Of a DNA stretch of 64,000 nt, positions 60,061 through 64,000 are shown piece after piece (positions within the stretch are counted from its first letter, which is position 1; every line of letters starts with the position of its first letter). A program made the position numbers and the translations under genes. A model generated the notes under the pieces. The model did no database searches. It saw only the letters and a list, made by a program, of their open reading frames with translations, and was not told where the DNA came from. Location of the stretch: contig NZ_BMVG01000012.1 in assembly GCF_014650595.1 (NCBI RefSeq), positions 148,847-212,846 on the forward strand. The letters are read 5' to 3'. This stretch comes from Streptomyces alanosinicus. Its GTDB lineage: Bacteria; Actinomycetota; Actinomycetes; Streptomycetales; Streptomycetaceae.

Positions 60061-62820
60061 ATGACCACCGGAGTCATCCCCGGGGGACAGCCCCCGGAGC
60101 CACAACCGACGGGCGAGCTGATGCCGCAACAGCGGCGCGAGCCGGCCGGCCACGCAGCCCTGCACGTCGACAACCGGCCGAGGAGTTCTGTGATCACCGC
60201 GCGCGCGGCCGCCACTTTCGAGCCCGTCGGGCGATCGGTCGCGACCGCCCGATCCTTCGTCCGCGACACCCTCCAGGGCTGGGGCTTCGTCGATGTCGTC
60301 GATGACGCCGTCGTCCTCACCAGCGAACTGGTGACCAACGCGGTCGTCCACGCGGGCACACACGCGGACGTGCTGTGCCTGCGCGCCGAGGACGGCGTGC
60401 GCATCGAGGTCGCCGACCGCTACCCCGAGCGCGAGGTCCCCCTGCAGAACGCCACCGCCACGATGGGCAGCCCCGACCGCGAGGGCGGCCGCGGTCTGCA
60501 GCTGTGCGCGGCACTCGCCGCCCGCTGGGGCGTCGACTACACCCCCACCCACAAGAACGTCTGGTTCCAGCTCAACCTCCCCGAACGCCCGGTCGGCACC
60601 CGCACCGCCGGCCCGTCGCTCCCCGCCGACCTGCTCCCGATGGCCGACGGCCGGGTCCGCGTCGCCGTCCTCCAGGTCGACCGCAAGGGCGCCATCACCT
60701 CCTGGAACGAGGACGCCGAGGAACTCTTCGGCTACGCCTCCGGCGAGGTCGTCGGCCAGCCCCTCACCGAACTCGCGGCCTGGCCGCACACCCCGGGCAC
60801 CAGCACCGGCGTCGCCGAGGCGCTCCAGCTCTCCCGCTGGGAGGGCAGCTACGGGATCCGCGGCGCCGACGGCCGGGTGGTCCCGGTCTACGCCTCCCAC
60901 CTCAGGGTCCGCGACACCGGCGGCGAGCCCTCCACCGTCTGCCTCCTGGTCCGCGACCACGAGCGCGCCGTGCTCCAGACCCCGCCGCGCGTCCCGGCCG
61001 GTGACCAGGCCCAGAACACCGACGGACCGAACACCGACCCCTTCGAGGTGTTCATCGGCTCCCCCGCCCCCGACGACCTCGACGGCCTGCTGCAGCGCAC
61101 GGTGGAACGCGCCCGCGACATGCTCGACGGCGACTCCGCGTTCCTGCTGTTGGCCACCGACGACGAGACCGAGCTGGAGGTCCGCGCCTCCACCGGCCTG
61201 CCCTCCGCCCGCCAGCGCTTCGCGCGCGTGCCCGTAGAGGCCGGCCCCGGCCGCTACGGCTCCGCGCGCATGCCCGCCGTCCACGACGACCTCACGGCCG
61301 TACCCGGAGCCGTGCCCCTGCTGTCCGGCACCGGCATGCGCTCGGTCGTCACGGTCCCGCTGAAGGTCGAGGGCCGGCTCACCGGGTCACTCGGCGTCGC
61401 GGCCGAGGGACCCGGCCGGTACTCCAACGAGGAGGCGCTGCGCCTGCAGTTCGCCGCCGACCGCATCGCCCTGGCCGTCGAGTCGGCCCGCCTGGGCGAG
61501 CTGGAGCGGCTGCGCCGAGGCTCCCTGAGCTTCCTGGTCGAGGCCTCCGACCTGCTGGCCGGCACCCTGGACCGCGACCAGACCCTGGCCCTGATGGCCC
61601 AGATGACGGTCCCCACCCTGGCGACCTGGTGCGCCGTCTACACCATCGCCGACCAGGCCTCGGAGCCGTATCTGTCGTACGTCCTGCACGAGGACGAGGA
61701 ACTCATCGACGGCATCAAGTCGTTGCTGTCGAAGATCGCCCCGCCGGACCCGGTACCGACCCCCGGCGCCCGTGTGTGGACCGTCCCGGCCGAGGTGGCG
61801 CACCAGGCGGCCCTGCGCACCTCGATGCGCAGCCTCGGCCTGGCCGGCGGCCCCACGCACCGGGTCGCCGCGGGCATCGGCCCGACCCTCGCCACGGCCT
61901 CCGCGGTCGGCGGCGAGACGGTCGTCCTGCCGCTCGTCGCCCGCAACCGCGTCATCGGCATGCTCGTGCTCGGCAAGCCCACCGACGAACACTTCCGCCA
62001 GGAAATCCTGGAACTGGCCGAGGACTTGTCCCGCCGGGCCGCCCTCGCCCTGGACAACGCCCGTCTCTACTCGGAGCGCACGGCCATCAGCCAGGCCCTT
62101 CAGCGCAGCCTGCTCCCGCCCGGTACCCCGCACATCGACGGCGTCGAGGTGGAGGTCATCTACCGCGCGGCCGGCGAGGGCAACGAAGTCGGCGGCGACT
62201 TCTACGACCTCTTCCCCATCGGCAACGGTGCCTACGGCTTCGCCATCGGCGACGTCTGCGGTACGGGCCCGAACGCGGCGGCGGTCACCGGCCTCGCCCG
62301 GCACGCCCTGCGTCTGCTGGCTCGCGAGGGCCTGTCCGGACCGGCGGTCCTGCAGCGGCTGAATTCGGCCATTCTCGACGAGGGTGACCGCAGCCGTTTC
62401 CTGACCCTCCTCTACGGCGAGATGCGCCTGCGGGAGGACGGCAGCGCCGAGCTGAAGGTGGTCTGTGCCGGCCATCCGCTCCCGCTGCGTCTGCGCCAGG
62501 ACGGCACGGTGACGCCCGCCGCCGAGCCGCAGCCGCTGCTGGGCGTGATCGAGGACCTGGAACTGCACGAGGAGACGGTCACCCTCGACCCGGGTGATGT
62601 GCTGCTGTGCGTCACGGACGGCGTCACCGAACGCCGTGAGGGCACGCGCATGTTGGGCGACGACGGCCTAGCCGACGTCCTCACCACCTGCACGGGCCTG
62701 ACGGCGGGCGCGGTCGCCGCGCGCATCATGCGCGCCGTGGAACGCTTCGCCTCGGACGCCCCGTCGGACGACATGGCGATCCTGGCGATGCGCGTCCCGG
62801 GAATCCACAAGGAGGCCTGA
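60061..62820 (+). CDS. osaC: OsaC multidomain anti-sigma/phosphatase regulator
   Basis: A 919-residue signalling protein with an RsbW-type ATPase (TSELVTNAVVHAGTHADVL ... EGGRGLQLCAALAARWG) near residues 35-165, a PAS domain (GAITSWNEDAEELFGYASGE), two GAF domains, and a PP2C/SpoIIE phosphatase (LQRSLLPPGTPHIDGVEVE, GGDFYDLFPIGN, DDMAILAMRV) at the C-terminus. It matches OsaC, which restrains SigB-type sigma factor after osmotic stress in S. coelicolor (recalled). ATG 60061 is used; later ATG 60121 is possible. It faces osaA. Confidence 0.9.
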   Translation: MTTGVIPGGQPPEPQPTGELMPQQRREPAGHAALHVDNRPRSSVITARAAATFEPVGRSVATARSFVRDTLQGWGFVDVVDDAVVLTSELVTNAVVHAGTHADVLCLRAEDGVRIEVADRYPEREVPLQNATATMGSPDREGGRGLQLCAALAARWGVDYTPTHKNVWFQLNLPERPVGTRTAGPSLPADLLPMADGRVRVAVLQVDRKGAITSWNEDAEELFGYASGEVVGQPLTELAAWPHTPGTSTGVAEALQLSRWEGSYGIRGADGRVVPVYASHLRVRDTGGEPSTVCLLVRDHERAVLQTPPRVPAGDQAQNTDGPNTDPFEVFIGSPAPDDLDGLLQRTVERARDMLDGDSAFLLLATDDETELEVRASTGLPSARQRFARVPVEAGPGRYGSARMPAVHDDLTAVPGAVPLLSGTGMRSVVTVPLKVEGRLTGSLGVAAEGPGRYSNEEALRLQFAADRIALAVESARLGELERLRRGSLSFLVEASDLLAGTLDRDQTLALMAQMTVPTLATWCAVYTIADQASEPYLSYVLHEDEELIDGIKSLLSKIAPPDPVPTPGARVWTVPAEVAHQAALRTSMRSLGLAGGPTHRVAAGIGPTLATASAVGGETVVLPLVARNRVIGMLVLGKPTDEHFRQEILELAEDLSRRAALALDNARLYSERTAISQALQRSLLPPGTPHIDGVEVEVIYRAAGEGNEVGGDFYDLFPIGNGAYGFAIGDVCGTGPNAAAVTGLARHALRLLAREGLSGPAVLQRLNSAILDEGDRSRFLTLLYGEMRLREDGSAELKVVCAGHPLPLRLRQDGTVTPAAEPQPLLGVIEDLELHEETVTLDPGDVLLCVTDGVTERREGTRMLGDDGLADVLTTCTGLTAGAVAARIMRAVERFASDAPSDDMAILAMRVPGIHKEA

Positions 62821-62826
62821 GACACG

Positions 62827-62860
62827 AAAAAGGCCCCACCCGAAAGGGTGGGGCCTTTTT
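62827..62860 (+). terminator. Terminator after osaC
   Basis: Arms of 15 bases (62827-62841 and 62846-62860) pair around gaaa with a T run. Near-ideal rho-independent terminator. Confidence 0.95.
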
Positions 62861-62863
62861 TGC

Positions 62864-62939
62864 TGGAGCCCCCAAACGGAATCGAACCGTTGACCTTCTC
62901 CTTACCATGGAGACGCTCTACCGACTGAGCTATAGGGGC
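62864..62939 (-). tRNA. tRNA-Thr(GGU)
   Basis: The reverse complement folds as a full cloverleaf with acceptor GCCCCTA and encoded CCA (62864-62866). The anticodon loop atggtaa gives anticodon GGU, which reads ACC/ACU threonine codons. The D arm (gctcagtcggtagagc) and T arm (cggttcgattccg) are regular. Confidence 0.95.
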
Positions 62940-63023
62940 CTGTCGTTTTCGAGGTTTCCCTCGCGGCGACAAAGAAACTGTACCCCGATCAGGGCCGAGT
63001 TCCCAAATTCGTTCGGTGCCCGC

Positions 63024-63701
63024 TCAGTAGGCGGGCTGCAGGAGTCCCCCGAGCGCGTTGCAGGCGGAGACGATCCGCTGCATCTCCCGCTTGGTGAGCG
63101 AGGCGTCCACGGGCAGCGTCAGTGTTTCGTCGGCGGCCAGCTCAGTCTCCGGCAGTGACACACACCGACGGAATTCCGGCAGCCGGTGCACAGGCGTCTT
63201 GACCGGCACCCGGCACTCGACTCCCTTGGCCCGCAGGGCCAACGCGAAGGCGTCCCGGTCGGGCCGGCCGTTCCCCGGGACCCGCACGACATACTGCTGA
63301 TAGGTGTGCCCGTCGCCACCGTCCGGCGTGCGTACGCCCTTGAGCTTGGCGTCGAGGTAGGCGGCCCGCTCCCGGCGCTGGGCTATCTCGTCGTACGGCG
63401 CCTCGGACTCGCCCTGCTCCAGCACGAGCACCTCGTGCCGCTGCCCGAGCGCGTGCAACCGCCCCACGTCGGCCCACCGTCCGAAGCGGTGTACGACAAC
63501 GACCGCTGCGGTGCGCGGAGTTACGGCCGCCTCGACAGCGCCGGGGTCGAGGCAGTAGGTCACCGGGTCTATGTCGGCGAACACGGGGAGCGCGCCGGCC
63601 AGGGTCACGGCCTCGGCGACTTCGACGTTCCCGAAGGCCGGTACGACGACCTCGTCACCGACTCCGACGCCGGCGGCTCTGAGCATTGCAGCAGTACCCA
63701 T
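63024..63701 (-). CDS. Shrunken DegT/DnrJ/EryC1/StrS-type aminotransferase, catalytic core missing
   Basis: A 225-residue protein with the start-of-domain text LRAAGVGVGDEVVVPAFGNVEVAEAV, VFADIDPVTYCLDPGAVEAAV and TAAVVVVHRFGRWADVGRLH of the sugar aminotransferase family (usually about 370). The region that carries the PLP Asp (normally EDAAQAHG) reads LEQGESEAP, and the PLP Lys segment is absent: the sequence jumps from there to QRRERAAYLDAKLKGV. It cannot be a PLP enzyme. ATG 63701; about 50 N-terminal residues are also missing. It may be a decayed or repurposed gene, and the clean frame favours repurposing. Confidence 0.7.
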   Translation of the reverse strand: MGTAAMLRAAGVGVGDEVVVPAFGNVEVAEAVTLAGALPVFADIDPVTYCLDPGAVEAAVTPRTAAVVVVHRFGRWADVGRLHALGQRHEVLVLEQGESEAPYDEIAQRRERAAYLDAKLKGVRTPDGGDGHTYQQYVVRVPGNGRPDRDAFALALRAKGVECRVPVKTPVHRLPEFRRCVSLPETELAADETLTLPVDASLTKREMQRIVSACNALGGLLQPAY

Positions 63702-63749
63702 GTGCTGGATGCTCGGCGCGCAACGTGAACTCCAAGTTAAGCAGAACGT

Positions 63750-63793
63750 AAAAAGGTCGGACCCCGAACCGAAGTTCAGGATCCGACCTTTTT
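63750..63793 (-). terminator. rRNA operon terminator
   Basis: Arms of 12 bases (63750-63761 and 63782-63793), rich in A then T, pair perfectly. It follows the 5S rRNA on the minus strand and ends the rRNA transcript. Confidence 0.88.
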
Positions 63794-63801
63794 GGAAGAA
63801 T

Positions 63802-63921
63802 TGTTCGGCGGCGTCCTACTCTCCCACAGGGTCCCCCCTGCAGTACCATCGGCGCTGTGAGGCTTAGCTTCCGGGTTCGGAATGTAACCGGGCGTTTCCC
63901 TCACGCTATGACCACCGAAAC
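63802..63921 (-). rRNA. rrf: 5S ribosomal RNA
   Basis: The reverse complement begins GTTTCGGTGGTCATAGC and includes CATTCCGAACCCGGAAGC and GGGAGAGTAGGACGCCGCC, the standard Streptomyces 5S sequence. Length is about 120; ends are by comparison and may be off by a base or two. Confidence 0.95.
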
Positions 63922-64000
63922 ACTATGAAACTGTCGAACCTTGCCACACCACGCTCTGTGAAACGTGGGGCTGTTCGTGGTTTCAGAACCAACACAGTGG
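63922..64000 (-). other. 23S-5S rRNA spacer
   Basis: The 79 bases upstream of 5S on the minus strand. They include a stem (ccccacg/cgtgg) that is probably a processing site. The 23S 3' end should lie beyond the window. Confidence 0.65.

Noticed and set aside
63024..63701. Calling the DegT-like gene a simple pseudogene
   Set aside because: The frame is intact with normal codon bias and a family-like C-terminus, so I leave it as a gene with a lost catalytic site.

Overview
The window is a GC-rich chromosomal segment that reads as Streptomyces. Third codon positions are almost all G or C, several genes start with GTG, and the gene order matches the conserved core arm around recA-recX, miaA-miaB-dapF, ftsK-pgsA-rimO and the osaABC osmoadaptation genes that I know from Streptomyces coelicolor. 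The identification rests on gene content and order recalled from memory, not on a search.

Layout. 1-6100: the 5' part of a class III aminotransferase (minus, runs off the left edge), a secreted trypsin-like lipoprotein protease (plus), hflX and an M1-type metallopeptidase (minus). 6200-14924: a second RelA/SpoT-type protein (RshA-like), dapF, a membrane protein, miaA, two small plus-strand genes (one an MT0933-type antitoxin-like protein), an extradiol-dioxygenase-fold protein with no histidines, and miaB. 14925-19908: a patchier, accessory-looking stretch with a GalU-like nucleotidyltransferase, small unknown proteins, a MarR regulator preceded by an overlapping short ORF, an unknown lipoprotein and a MazG-like pyrophosphohydrolase. 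20095-26987: a solitary TAXI binding protein, a two-component system (response regulator then kinase) and the complete gluABCD glutamate ABC importer. 27164-30024: an FAD monooxygenase, then a promoter driving a probable leaderless cysteine-rich leader peptide, cysteine dioxygenase and a rhodanese-like protein. 30209-32272: recX and recA with a LexA-type box upstream. 32586-37848: a kinase-like phosphotransferase, membrane proteins, DUF3046, an alpha/alpha-toroid protein, azlCD and an AraC regulator. 37957-45048: a giant Lhr-type helicase, a Nei-type glycosylase, a short-chain dehydrogenase and a small membrane protein. 45195-53055: dpsB, clgR, and the overlapping chain rimO-pgsA-pncC (minus strand), a RodZ-like protein and ftsK. 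53189-62820: osaB, osaA (a soluble hybrid kinase with about twelve HAMP units) and divergent osaC. 62864-64000: tRNA-Thr(GGU), a shrunken DegT/StrS-type aminotransferase relic, and the 5S end of an rRNA operon on the minus strand.

How genes fit together. Translation-linked functions (miaA, miaB, hflX, rimO, tRNA, 5S) and DNA maintenance functions (recA/recX, lhr/nei, ftsK) dominate the conserved parts. The sulfur unit is the most interesting: an apparently leaderless 28-codon ORF ending in a cysteine-dense tail lies directly ahead of cysteine dioxygenase and rhodanese, suggesting that cysteine supply is sensed by ribosomes on the leader. Other points worth checking are a TAXI binding protein without a TRAP permease that faces a two-component system, a tandem 24-bp repeat upstream of osaB, an 11-bp-arm palindrome ahead of the secreted protease, and two enzyme-fold proteins (extradiol dioxygenase-like and DegT-like) that lack the residues their families need for catalysis.
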